This document shows, piece by piece, positions 24,501 through 37,127 of a stretch of DNA of 64,000 nucleotides. Position numbers and translations under genes: made by a program. Origin of the DNA: Panagrolaimus kolymaensis (lineage: Eukaryota > Nematoda > Chromadorea > Rhabditida > Panagrolaimidae); the NCBI GenBank assembly GCA_028622995.1, contig JAJQJQ010000003.1:4402001-4466000 (forward strand), read 5' to 3'. The notes beneath the pieces were generated by a model. That model was given only the letters and a program-made list of their open reading frames with translations. It was not told where the DNA came from and did not search any database. Each line of letters starts with the position of its first letter. The first letter of the stretch is position 1.

Positions 24501-27500
24501 GAAGAGTAATAAACATTTTTTCTCCTTCTTACCCATGGGGCAACAGCATTTTTATCTTTTTCCAGGCATACTTTTTTTCCATTTGAAAAACGAAAGTAAA
24601 AAAAAGAAAAAACTAGTATTATTTTTTTTGCAAAAAATAAATGACATTGAGGAAGTACCAAATTGTTTGTTACAAGCAAGCTTTATGAGTCACAAAAATT
24701 AAGCCGAGCGGTATCTTCTTTTTTGGCTTTTAACTCAATACAACTAATTATAAGGTTCATTTGCAATTGTTGTATTGTGAATTTTTAAGCAAAAAAGCAA
24801 CCTTTTATTGTCCTTTTAAGGCAGGGGTTAGGTTAAAATAAGATTGGATCAAATTACTTAACGTTTAAATAAAAAAGGGACAGAAAAAAACTGTCAGGAA
24901 ACCAATGAATAAAGAAAGAATCTGCGAGAAAAATTGCCAGCTGGTTTGTCATTAAAACACCCGGAAAAAGACAATTGCTTTCCTCACATCTCTCCTTATT
25001 TTTTTGCGCAATGTTTTTCTTGATGCAAAAACAAACTAAAAAAATAAATAAGAAAAGAAAAACAAGCTAACGGATAATCCTTTTTTGTAAGCAAGCGGCG
25101 CCTTGGCACAGATCATTGAGAAAGCAAACAAATTGCTCATATGATGATGATGATTTTTTATGCAAATTAGTTATTTCCACCAACAAAAAATTTAATTTCG
25201 TTCGTAAATCCCTTTATTTATTGAAAAGTTAATTCTCGATAAAAATGAAAAAGTCAAATTAAAAGAAAATTAAAAATTCATTTCATTTTAAATTTATTTA
25301 TATATATTTTTTTTAGTAAAACCTTTGTCACCTTCAAAACCTACAGTGACTTCATACACAGAAAAAACAGCCACATTAAGTTGGAGTCAAAGTGCAGCAT
25401 TGGCACATAAACCAATAATAAGATATTCAATTCTTGTAAGTCAAGTCGATGATGAAAATATTCGAGTTATTTCAACTAAAAGTAATGCAACGACAGCCAT
25501 TGTTTCTGGACTTACACCTCACACGAGATATGCATTTTCGATTCGAGCTGAAAATGCTGCAGGTCATAGTAATTTTGGGCCAGAAGTTATTTTGCGTACT
25601 CTTGGAGAAGCTCCCACGACTGCTCCTATCATTGTCGCTATCACAAATGGAAGTGATGGTTGCGTGAATGCTGAATGGAGAGCTCCACCAATAAGTAATG
25701 GTCAAATAGTGGGTTATCGAATAATGGTTCATAAAATTGGTAATGGCGCCATGAGAGAATGGTATTTAAAAGGCAATCGACAATCGTTATGTTCTTTGGA
25801 ATATTTTTCTGAATTTATGCTTTCCATCGAAGCTGATAATGGTTATGGATATTCTCCAACAATAACCCAAAGATTTACCACAGATCAAAAGTCTCCCGAT
25901 GGACCACCTGAAATGATTCAAGTTCGAACATTAAAATCCGATGCTGTGATGGTTTCTTGGCATGAACCATTAATCCCAAATGGAATAATTACGACATATA
26001 TGATTTATTATCGAGAAGTACAAAGTCAAAGGCCTTACACAACTATTCGATTGCTTGTGAAACCCGATGAGCCATCTAAATCATTTTCATATAATGTTAC
26101 GAAATTGAGTGAGTGTTATGATTCATTTTTTGAAGTCCATTTGATGGAATGTTTTTTTAGAACCCTTTACTACATACAAATTTTTACTTTCTGGAGCCAC
26201 AGAAAAGGGAGAGGGACCAAAAAGTTCAGCTATGCAAGTTACAACTGATCACGCAGTGCCATTAATCCCACAAATTGCTAATATTTCATATGAATGTGGT
26301 AAAGATGTCACTGTTAATTGGATGCCGTTATCATCTCCTATATCTTTTTATCGAGTCTGGGTGCAGTTAAATACTGGAAAGCCAGCAAGTTATAACACAA
26401 CCGAACAAAAAGTAAGTCCAATCAAACTCATTTTTGATAAATATGTAGTTTATTTTAAGATGGATTTGAGTGGTTTACTCCCAGGAACTAAATATACAGT
26501 ACAAATCTCAGCGATTCTAAAAAGTGTTTATGATAACGATACTTTTCTTGAAAGTAATTATTCCAAACCAGAAGTTTTCCAAATTCAAGGGCGATGTCAA
26601 CTTCAATCTTCAATTTGCTCCACATTTAATAATAATTGTGTTCCAATTACCACACGATCTGGGACCACAACCGAGAGTAGTAGTTCTTTGTCATTTGTAA
26701 TCATTTTTCTTGGGGTTTTATTTTTTATTGTCTGTGGAATTTTATTCCTTTGTATGGTCAAAAAGTAAGCTTTCATGCTTTTTTCGTTAGTTGTAACTTA
26801 ATTCATTTTTCTCAGGCAATGTGTATTTGTAAAAGAATATTTAAAGAAAGCTGATCGAAAATATCCTCAAGAAACATTATCTTTGGTTTATGGTAATTTT
26901 ATGCTTAAAATGCCATTAAAAAAAGTGATGGAATGTTTTTTTTAGATGTTAATGAACCTATTGTTGGTGACCCAATAACTGTGGAACGATTTGATAAATA
27001 TTTCGATGAAATGTCTGCAAACAACAATGAACTTTTTATTCAACAATTTGAAGTTAGTTTTTCTTTGCTTTTTTAATTTGGAAGAATTTATTTTGGCTTT
27101 CATAAGTTTTTTTTTGTTCGGAAGAAGCTAATGTAAAAAAAGCAATGGCATGTTTTTAACTTTTTGCGCAACTAAATAAAATCCAAGCTAGCTAAAAAGT
27201 TTCGGCACTTTGGGTCCCTTTTTTTCTATAACGCTTTAATTTTATCTGATTATGCAAATTAAAATAAACACATTTTGTTATTTTCAAAAAAGAAATGGCC
27301 TTGTCTTGACCACTACAATTGTCGTCGACTACCAAATGGATGCAAAACAAGCAAGCTACTTTCTATTGAATCATCAAAAAAAAACTCTCGTCCTTGCAAG
27401 AACGACAACGACGACCCATCTTCAATTCCGTCGCGTCTTCAAGTTTTTATAGGAAACTCTAAATAAAGAAAAAAAAGCAATGGCATTCATTCGCAAATTT

Positions 27501-29898
27501 GCATAAATGTTTTTGGAAAGTGCCGAATTCCGACAAATAATAAAAATGCAATGAAAAGCAACAATGCCCAAGAGCGGAGGGAGTATAAAATAAATAAATA
27601 AAAATATGCGTCATTGAGGGACAAATTTCGTAAAAAATGTTTACAAAAATAATCTTTTTTATTATTACAGAAAATTGAAACAGAAGTAGCATCAGAAATT
27701 GAAGAAATTAATGAGCAATTTGAAATGAACAAACTTAAAAATCGTTATTTAAATATTGGAGCAGTGGAATCAACCCGTATTCGATTGCATTCTGAAAGTG
27801 CTTCAGATTATATCAATGCTAATTATATCGATGTAAGTGGCTTATTTTTATTTTTCAGTAGTTTCCTAATGCTATTAATTTTTCGTGACTGACTGTAATA
27901 TTTCATTCCATATTTTTTTCTTGTTGTTGACTTATGCAACATTAGCCAATTATGTGCCATATTTTTTATTTTTTGCGCGAAAATCACTGTCTTTTTTGGT
28001 TCTTGGTTAACCACCAACAATCATGACCATATGCTAAGCATCTCAGCACAAAAAAGAAGTCAAGTGAGGTTCGCGCAAACAACACATAATTGGTCATAAA
28101 TTTTAAGAGAAAAAAAGAATGATGGATATTGAAACCCCTTCCTTTTTTCCATGATTGACCTTTTGAGAGTTGAGAGGAAAGAATTGCAATATTGAAACAT
28201 ACTTATTGTCATCCATCGATGAAAAAGAGGGATCAAAAAAAGAATAATAATTTTTGTTTTAAAATTTTAGAGTTGTGATGCAAGAAATGCATATATCGCC
28301 ACCCAAGCGCCTTTGCCTCATACATTCACAGATTTTTGGGCTATGGTTTCCCAAGAAAAATGTAACATTATCGTTGTGATAACAAACATGGTGGAAAGAG
28401 GCAGAGTAAGCATTTTTTATAAATACAAAAACTTTATATTTATTTTAATAATTTTACAGAGAAAATGTGACCAATATTGGCCTACTTCCCCCCGTGCTTC
28501 AGCAACTTATGGAAGCTATCAAGTTACATTAGATACTGAAATGCCAAACGCTAATTTTGTTCATAGAGTTTTTCATTTAAAAACTTCAAATTGTATTTTA
28601 CCCGAACGCACCATTCATCAAGTTCATTTTACTTCTTGGCCAGATCATGGTGTTCCAAATACTGTATTTCCACTATTATCTTTTATGAATTATGTCGCTG
28701 AAATCCAGTCCACTGGCCCCATTATTGTTCATTGCAGGTGTGTTTTTTTCTTTCTCAAAAGTTGATTCTTTTTTCAAATTTTTTTAAAACTTTTTCTTTC
28801 CTCTTTTTTAGCGCGGGTGTTGGACGTTCCGGTTCTTATATTCTCATTGACAGCATGAGAAGACATCTGCTACAATGTGATCGAATCAATATTCAAGCAC
28901 ATTTAAAACATATTCGAAAGCAACGAGGGAAATTAGTTCAAACAGTGGTATGCAAAAAATTTTTAATATTGAATGCTAAAGATAAAATTTTTTAGGATCA
29001 ATACGTATTTTGCCATCGAGTGATAAAAGAGCTAATACGGCATGGAATATCCCGACAACCATTCTTAAACTTTCAATATTATGTAAATTTTTTGTATACC
29101 CAGCCAATGCCGGATGGAAGAAGTCGATTACAAATGCAATATGAAGATGTTTGTAAATGTCCCCATTTTCCATCTTGTGAAATTCCAATAGGATGCACAG
29201 TATTACCTGTACGTTTTAGTCTTCCTCCATTATCGAATTTAAAAATAAAAAGCTTCTCTTTAGGGTTATCATCGAATAAATGAATTCCTTATTGGAAATT
29301 GGGCTGTAGCTTGCAAAGATTTATGGTCTTCACTTTGGGAGCATAATTGTCAAACAATTCTTTTAATTGGATCAGATTTGGAAGTCGGTGATTATTTTTC
29401 AAATTATCTTTCAAAAACTAAAGACGGGTCTTCTTCGTTATCTCCTGAAAAGAAGAATGATGATGAAGGAATAATACGGGTTGAACAAAAAGAAGAAAAT
29501 AAATTTTGTTTATACAATAATGAAGATGAGTTATGCGTAAAATTAATTAGAGTTAAACCATCTGCATTAGAAATAGATTTTTGGGGTGAAATGGAAAGAA
29601 TACAAGAAGAGGTATTACAATATCATAATTGTCAAATGATGTTGCTTGAACCATCAAATACAGCAATAGCGTATATTCTATGTGCACTTCAAAGTGCTGC
29701 ATGTCAACTCGAACAAGAACGATATATTGATGTGATGCCTTTTATTTCAACATATCAATTTATTCAATGTGGTTGTTGGAAATCACAGGTATGCTTTATT
29801 CATAGCTAAGTTAGACTCTAACATCCAAGTTTTAGAGCAATCTTGAATACATTTATGATAAGCTGACCCAATTAGTCATTCTTCAACATCGATGTTAA
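21578..29898 (+). CDS. receptor-type tyrosine phosphatase (Ptp99A/PTPRG-like), 1159 aa
   Basis: Single-pass receptor that removes phosphate from tyrosine. Exons: 21578-21823, 23862-24051, 25317-26108, 26161-26411, 26460-26764, 26816-26892, 26946-27052, 27671-27832, 28271-28405, 28460-28737, 28812-28947, 28996-29208, 29264-29788, 29836-29898; phases agree throughout. Order: signal peptide (1-25); Ig-like domain with WF and DSGTYHC; fibronectin III repeats (three in the large exon, a fourth partly divergent); Ser/Thr-rich stem; transmembrane helix at about 26695-26757; phosphatase D1 with the [10 protein letters not shown] string, WPD loop (TSWPDHGVP) and catalytic [10 protein letters not shown] (Cys847, Arg853). 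D2 is degenerate: where the Cys loop should lie it reads [11 protein letters not shown], so it is probably inactive. The D1 wording is closest to type-R5 receptors (PTPRG/Z, fly Ptp99A), from memory. Two long introns (2.0 and 1.3 kb) are near the 5' end. Confidence 0.9.
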
Positions 29899-30360
29899 AA
29901 CAACAACAAAAAAAACCTGTGAAAACTAATTTAAAACTTTTTAGTTTTTTTATTTTTGGTAATTTTTTTAAAATAAAGCTCACAAAAAAATTAATCAAAT
30001 ATTTTCAAAAAAATTTCATAAATACAATAATAAATTGAATTTAAAATAAAACAAAAATACGGTGGTCAAAAAATATTAAAATGCACAATAGAAAAAAAAT
30101 ATAAAGAGAACAATTTAAATTTTATAAACACCCATAAAAATGTGGAAAAACGAAACAATAATATTAAACCCATCTTTTTGAATGGGTATTAGAGAGAAAT
30201 GTTTTTTTAAACTTAGTTTATGTAGTGAAATGATAATAAAAAAATAAAAAGAAAAAGAAATAAAAGCAAATTCAGATCATTTTAAAATAAACCGTAAAGC
30301 CAACAATAATAATATTTATAGATAAAAATGTTATGTTTTTGTTTTTTAAATGCTCCATCA
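29899..30360. other. short convergent intergenic region
   Basis: Tail-to-tail spacer between the phosphatase (+) and the BCL9-like gene (-). It is almost entirely A/T with AATAAA-like hexamers on both strands (for example near 30040-30110), consistent with 3' UTRs and polyadenylation for both genes. No coding sequence seen. Confidence 0.6.
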
Positions 30361-32493
30361 TCACATTTGCATTTGTCCAGAACTTTGCATTCTCATCATT
30401 GCCGCATGTCTCTGTTGTTGTTGCTGCTGCCACATTGCTTCATTCATTGGCGGAGGAGGCATTCTCATACCTAAAATTTAAAATAAAATTTAAATATTTT
30501 TTGTTATGTTCTCTTACCTCCATCCATAGGCATTGGAAATGGTGGTCCCATATTACCTTGTTGTGGACTCATCATAGGTGGAAGCTGTTGAGACATCATA
30601 GGATGATGATATTTGGGCGAAGGCATACCATTATTGCCACCATAAGATGGCATCATTCCATTTTGCGGTGGTGCAGGACTTGATGAATGTTGTTGTTGAT
30701 GTTGCATTAAATTAGGAGACATCATATTTGGTGGCATTGACGTAGGTGGCATTCCTCCACCGCCATTATACATTTGCATTGAACCTGGTGGTGGAAGCAT
30801 CATTGGTGGACGATTCTGCATCATTTGAGGATCATATTGTGGAGGGAATGGAGGCCGCATTCCACTTTGCATTTGCATCATCATATGATGATGATGTGGT
30901 GATACTCCTGGGGGCAAATTCATTGGTCTCATCATATTTGGTGGACAATATTCTCCAGAAGTTAAATTAAGGTCGTTTGCAATTAAATCAAGTTTAGCCA
31001 TTTTTTGTTTTTTATCTTCCCTGAAAATGAAAAAGATCAATAAATAATCAAATAAAATTTATAATTAAAGCTGCTTACTGTCTTTTATTGGAATCTGACC
31101 GATTATTATTAATTTTTGGTGAACGGTCTAATGTTTGTTGCGTCATTCTTTCGATACATTGCAATGGGCCATCATCCTCTTTTTTCTCCCTTTTTGGTGG
31201 CATGTAATTATCTGGCGGCATTTGGGTGGAGCCATTAAGCATTCCACCACCTCCACTTCCATTATTAACATCAGGTAGAGAAGTATTTGACATAGGTGAA
31301 GGAAATTCACCCATGGGAATATTGTATTCAGGTATGTTGCTTATTTGATATGAGGGAGATTCCTGTAAAAATCACAGTTAAAAAAGATATTCAACTACGA
31401 CAAAACTCACTATTTTTCTTTTCCTCGAAGTTTTGGTGGAAGTAGTGCTTCCATTATTTCCATTATTGTTTCCATTATTACTAATAAAATTTGCATGCCA
31501 ACTTTCAGGGCTTTCACTTTCATTATTTTTACATGAATTTGCCATTTCGTTAAGCATTTCGGATGTGAATAACAGGGATTTACTAGATTTTTTAAGAGGC
31601 GCTACAGAGTTCGGCATATTTGAATTTGTACTCATTTGTCTTTGAAATGGTGGAGGAGGTTGAGGAGGATATGGACCCGATGGATTGAAATTACTCATTT
31701 CTGGCATCATATTATTATTGTTGTTGCCGCCATAATTTTGTTGTTGTTGATTATTGGATTCAATATTATGAAAATTATTTTGTCCACCCATCATTTCTGA
31801 ATTTGGATTTTTACTATCTTCTTGTATTTGCCTTTGCATATTAAAATCATTATTGGGCATCATTGGAGGATAATTTGGATTTTGTCCATTTAAATAAGAG
31901 GAGGGATGTGGAGGAGCACCATTAGGTTGTAGTTGTTGCATATTTGGAGGAGGAGGAGGATTGGAATAAGTAGGAGTACCATTATGATTGGGATAAGTTG
32001 GAGTATTATTTGCATTTGATGCATTTGAAGGAGGATAATTGGGATTATTTAATCGACTTGGGGAAGCTGTTTGAGGAGGTTGCTGCTGCGGGAGATTAGA
32101 ATAATATTGAGGCGGCATACCAGGATGGTTTTGGAAATGCTGTTGCTGGTTTTGACCATTTGAATTATAAGGATTTTGAGGATGGAATGGAGGCATGGAA
32201 GAAGGAAATTGTTGTTGAGAATGTGGCGGTGGACCACCTTGCATAAAATTAGGTGGAAGTGGTGGCCCTGCACCACTCACTATCGGAGAATCTTGTCCAC
32301 CTGATGGATGATGATGCATCATCATCGGCGATTCAGAAGCCCTTGAACCATCCATGGAAAAATTAGGCATACCTCCATTGGAAGTTGAAGGCATCATTGG
32401 CATTCGTTGATTATACATCATATAAGAATTTGGATCCATGACACCTGGATGTGGCATATTCATGAGGGGCTGCTGGGAAGTATCGGATGCCAT
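30361..32493 (-). CDS. BCL9/Legless-like Wnt coactivator candidate, Met/Pro/Gln/Asn-rich, 659 aa
   Basis: Four in-phase exons: 32493-31411, 31362-31079, 31020-30518, 30470-30361. Most of the protein is disordered and rich in Met, Pro, Gln, Asn and Gly, as in nuclear coactivators. Two islands stand out. Residues around 315-345 (FTSEML...ESWHANFISNN) align with the BCL9 HD1 domain (FSTEMAN...SFHIQNISNN in human BCL9, from memory) with one-residue spacing difference; HD1 binds the Pygopus PHD finger. A later predicted helix (EDKKQKMAKLDLIANDLNL, about residue 457) sits where HD2, the beta-catenin-binding helix, would be and keeps the Leu/Ile spacing, though its identity is low. A basic KTSRKRK string could be a nuclear signal. 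BCL9/Legless bridges Pygopus and beta-catenin in Wnt transcription. Alternatives: another unrelated PQN-rich nuclear protein. Confidence 0.55.
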
Positions 32494-34960
32494 TATTGTT
32501 AAATATTAGGAATGTAAAAATATTTATTCTGAAAATGTTAAACAGTAAACATCAAGGATCATAATATTTTGGAAAAAAAGTGTTTGAGTTATGTGTGAAC
32601 CATAGTGTTAAAATAAAAGGCTTAGCGAATAATCTTTGAAACTTAATGGTTAGCGTGTTAAAAATTGCTATACAAAATAATGATATTAATGGGTTAAAAA
32701 AAATTGCCGTATTCGAAAAAGCGCATTAAAAACAAAATTTTCCTTCAACAAAAAATAAATAAGAAAAAATAATATTAAACAATGCAAGGGTGCTGCTTAT
32801 AAGTACAAAACTATTTATAAGCGGATTATAACATCAAATTAAATAAAAAGCACATACCTTTAAAGTTTTTTTTTCTTTCTTTTTTTTTTTTTGAGAGATA
32901 TTCACACCAGTTGATGAGATTCGTCAACGGTTTAGCACAAAATGAAATAAAAACCGTTGACTCAAATATAATAATAACTTGTTGCCATTTTTGGATGACT
33001 GACCCTGTAGGTGGAAATAAAAATTAAAAGTTATTCTTAAATCATCAACGGAATTAAAATCATAACAGTAAAAAGTAAGAAAAAAATGAATCACATGAGG
33101 CGCGACTCGTCGACGATTCGTACGTTTACTGATGAATGATAACAACCTCGAAGTAAGAAAAAAAATGAAAGAGAAAGAAATGGAATATGTAAAGAAGACA
33201 GGTATTTTTTCATTTTGTCAAATACAAAAAAATGGAAACGTTCAATAAAAAAAAGTAAATATTAGATCAATGCACACTTTTTTTTTCATTTCATATCAAT
33301 ATCGATGAAGAAAAAATGTGTTGGTCATGAGGGAGAAAATTGTGGAAGAACTTAAGAGAATGAAAAAACTACTGCAAAAAAAGCGATAAAATAAAACGTT
33401 TTAATCATAGAAAAAAATAGCCACTAGTTCAGACCAGGAATAAAAAAAAGAAACAAAAGCTTTTTTCATTTCTCTTTTTTTCTTCCGAAAGTGTGCGTGT
33501 ATTTTTTATTTTTTGGTGCTTTCGATTTAAAGCCAGAAAAAAAAAGTACCAAAGAAAGCAAGTAAGGTTTGTGTTTCTTTTCGAAGCCTTTTGCCAAAAA
33601 AAGGAGACGATGAAGAGAGACGACGACCGATAGAAAAATAAACGAGCGCGCGTACCAAAAAGCTGGTCTTTTTCCTTTTTTTCATTTTTTTCTTTTCGTC
33701 TTCATTTGTTTGGAGCGCCGCCACTCTTTTTTTCCTTCTTCTTTCTCTTTATTGCCCTTGTCTGTCCAGTTAGTAGGTTGGTTTGCACCGGTTTGAATAT
33801 AAAAGTGAGCATTTATTCAGTCAATGAGTCGATTGTTGTGTCCGTCGCATACACGACTTTTTTTTTCTTCCTTACTGCTGCTTCCCGCCATTATGGATGG
33901 AAGCGCGCTCATGTTCACTCGCGTCGTCTCATCACAAATAATTTAAGGAGAGCACGTTTTTTCCTTACTTTTTTTCGTTCTTGTTTGTCCTACCAGAAAA
34001 AAAAACATTTTTTTATCGTCCGGATGGATGGTAGTAGGTCGCGTCGATGGATGGATGCTCCTCATTTTCATTGCTCTATTTTTCTCTCCTCTCACTTTCC
34101 CCCAATAGTTTAGTTCAAGCGAGAAATACGAACGAATGAATGGAAATGAGGAGTTAGTGTTGTTGCTTTGCTGCAACTCGTTTGAGCCACTTTCTCTTTT
34201 TAAAAGGCGAATTCAAAACAAAAAAAACTATATAGAACAAAAAAAAGAGAATAGAATTGGTTGGTGTTGGCGAAATAATAGAAATAAAAAAAGGATACTC
34301 AAGAAATTTTTTCTTTATCCAACGATGCCTTAATTTTAAGTAAATTTAAAAATATTTGAAGCTTTTTTCTAATAAAATTCAAAATTGCCAAAAGTTCAAT
34401 GAATCCATTTCGTTTTTAATAAATGACAGACATAATGGGAACGCGTTGTTGGCTGACAATAATAATGAATGCAACAAAAAAAAAACATAAAAGTGTTATG
34501 ATAAAATAAAAAACAAAGAGAAATTTGAGGGACATTGTTTTAATGTGAAACCAATAACTAAAAAAGAGGAAAAATTTAACAAAATTTGGAACATAAAAAA
34601 TTTACACCAACATTCAAGCCAAATCTTTATTAAAATATATTATCTTTTAGTTGATTACATACGTATATATTAATTTCTAAGCTTTATGAGCTACAAGAAA
34701 ATTGAAAAATAAAGTGAAAGTTTTAAAGAAAAAAACATTAAAAGACTATCTTAAATAAATATATAAAAATTCAAACCCACTAATACGGCATTACGTGGCA
34801 AAAGGTTCATTTCGCTTACTACGACATAAAGTTTTATCGCTGCTGCTGTCAATGACTACATAAATAATTACGTATTCATTTTTTGACGTTAAAGAAATTT
34901 TTCTTGTGAAAAAGTTTTTAAATTATTATTTTTTATTGAAGTACACGGAATCAATTTGTG
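32494..34960. promoter_or_regulatory. divergent 5' region between the BCL9-like gene (-) and RUFY gene (+)
   Basis: Head-to-head spacer, no gene supported. The left part (to about 33450) is A-rich on +, the middle (33450-34110) is T/C-rich and relatively GC-rich with GGATGGATGG and CGTCG motifs, so each half is T-rich on the strand of the gene it precedes. A bidirectional promoter in the GC-richer core is likely by position only; no TATA or initiator was assigned. Frames such as 33706-34113 (+) are Phe/Ser-rich shadows of the pyrimidine tracts. Confidence 0.5.
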
Positions 34961-36941
34961 ATGTCATTTTTGCATACCTTACCAGGATTTATTAATGGTT
35001 TAGTTAGTGAAACATCAAATAAACGACAAGTTTGCATTCAACAAGGTGCACCTTTTATATATTCAATAATAATTTTTTATAGCAATAGTTATTTTTTAGA
35101 AAATGAAAGTAAAAATTTATTGGTTATGGCCAAATTGGTTTTAAATGCATTTTTGGATATTTTTGTTCGAGGCAAAAGAAAAATTGATACTGATACTCAG
35201 GAACTCGTGGATTTGCTAGTAATTTTGGAAAAGACACTTTGGCATGGATTTAAAACAAAATCAAGGAAGCCGTTAACTTTGAAAAAATCCGATGATGATT
35301 TATGGGATGCATTGGGGCATTTTTCAAAAAATAATTTTTCCATGAATGAAACTTACACTTGTGTAAATTCTTTGGATAATTTAAAAAGTTCCGTCACCAA
35401 AGTTCGAGCATTTCTGAGAGTAGCAATTATGAAAAAGGAATTGGCAGATTATTTTCAAGTTATTTGTTCTTCTGATTTAATTTCAAATTATGAAGATTGG
35501 GCATTTTTGAAAAATGAACAAGGTTCTTCTTTGGCTGGTTCTTTACTGGCGCTCAGAGTGTTTGACTGTAATTTATTATTGGATTATGACGTCCTTTCTG
35601 TAAGACTCTTCTTATACTTAATCTTCTCACATGTTTGTTGAACTTTAATCATTAATTCTAGGAACTTCCGCTAAATATTGACTTGACACCATATGTTAAA
35701 TTGCCTATGCTTCCATCACAATTTTCCGGTCACACGGAAGACGATTCAGAGATTGAACGAGAAAAAACCTTTCAAGTGATTCTAGATCAAAAGCATTATA
35801 TCGAAGAACAAAATCGACAATTGACGTGAGTTTAATAATTTTAAAATATATATGTATATATGTTTGTTAATTTAAAAATGGATTATAGGAATACTTTGAC
35901 AAATGTAAGAAGAAAGTTATCAGAAAATCGAAGTCTCGAATCCTCATCAGATATTACAAGAAAAATTGATGAATTAAAAGATCAATTGGAAGAAGAACGG
36001 AATCAAAAAAATCTTGCCATGGAAAAATACGCTTCAAAAAGAGATGAGTTAAAAGTGGCATTAGATGAAAATGAGGCTTTGAAAGAACAATTAAATGCCA
36101 CTCTCGCAAGCCTAAAGACAAAGATTATCAACGAAAACAAAACATTGGATGGAAATATTAAAAATGTAAGCATCCAAATTTTTAAATCATTCATTGAAAA
36201 ACTTCTTTTTTTTGCAGCTTGAGTCCAATGTGGATAGTGTCTTCGCCGATTTTGAGGAAAAAACTAAATCATTGGATCTTAAACTTCAAATAATTTCTCA
36301 AGGAGTTGCGAAAAAATTCATTGAACCAAAAGAAGAATTTTATGAGTTAATAGGTAAAATGGAAATAAAACAAGAGGAGTTAATCCAAGCTAACAAAACC
36401 AAATCAATGCTTGTAGAGAAATTAAAAGATTTAGAAGATGAAAAAAAGAAAACTCAATCTGTTACACAAGAGTTGGCAGAATTGCGGTTAACTCATGCTC
36501 AGACTAAGCAACAACTTGAAGAAGCTGAAAAGGCATTGGAAGATTTGGGACCACATTTATCGAAGTATGGTTTATAAAGTCAGAATAAAACTTTATTTAA
36601 TGTAAATCATTTTAGTTCCAAGTTGCAAGTAGTCACCATGAAAGAACAGCTTTTGCCATCTTCTGAATGGGTTAAAGATTCTGATGTTACTCAATGTTTA
36701 GCATGCAGTATTGATTTTACTGTTACAACTCGAAAACATCATTGCAGGTTTGCTGTTTGCTTAATTATAATATTTAAATCTTTCTATTTCCAGAAGATGT
36801 GGTCAAATCTTTTGTGATTCTTGCTCCAATCATCGAATAAATTTACCATCTCATGCAAAGCAAGTTCGAGTTTGTTCACCTTGTTTTCGCTTCCTCGATA
36901 ACTTACATGCTTCGAATTTGAAAAATTCAGAAGTTTTATAA
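34961..36941 (+). CDS. RUN and FYVE domain protein (RUFY family), 550 aa
   Basis: Endosomal effector: FYVE domains bind phosphatidylinositol 3-phosphate, RUN domains bind small GTPases or kinesin/dynein adaptors. Exons: 34961-35045, 35100-35599, 35662-35825, 35889-36165, 36218-36564, 36616-36747, 36794-36941, all in phase. RUN domain about residues 25-190 (LWHGFKTKSR, KVRAFLRVAIMKKELADYF, then LRVFDCNLLLDYD). Residues about 230-460 are a long heptad coiled coil. The C-terminal FYVE zinc finger (about 470-540) has the WxxD (WVKDSD), four CxxC pairs, R-K-H-H-C-R and the RVC motif, so both zinc sites and lipid-binding basic patch are intact. The start is the ATG at 34961; intron 1 (GTGCAC...TTTTTTAG) removes an otherwise open stretch. 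Length is near the shorter RUFY isoforms. Confidence 0.9.
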
Positions 36942-37127
36942 TTTATAATTGTACATTCCCAAGTACAAAGTTAATTAATTTAATTGTGATATTATAATAG
37001 CAGCATTTTTGTTTTTAAGACAACATAAACTTTATTTAATTTTAAAAATCAATTATTTTACAATTTATTGAATAATATAATATCTCTTTTTTGTATTGTC
37101 ATTTTATTTATTACCCATCTTCTTCTT

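Noticed and set aside
33706..34113. 135-codon plus-strand frame in the divergent promoter region
   Set aside because: Phe/Ser/Arg-rich translation of pyrimidine tracts, opposed by an equally open minus frame.
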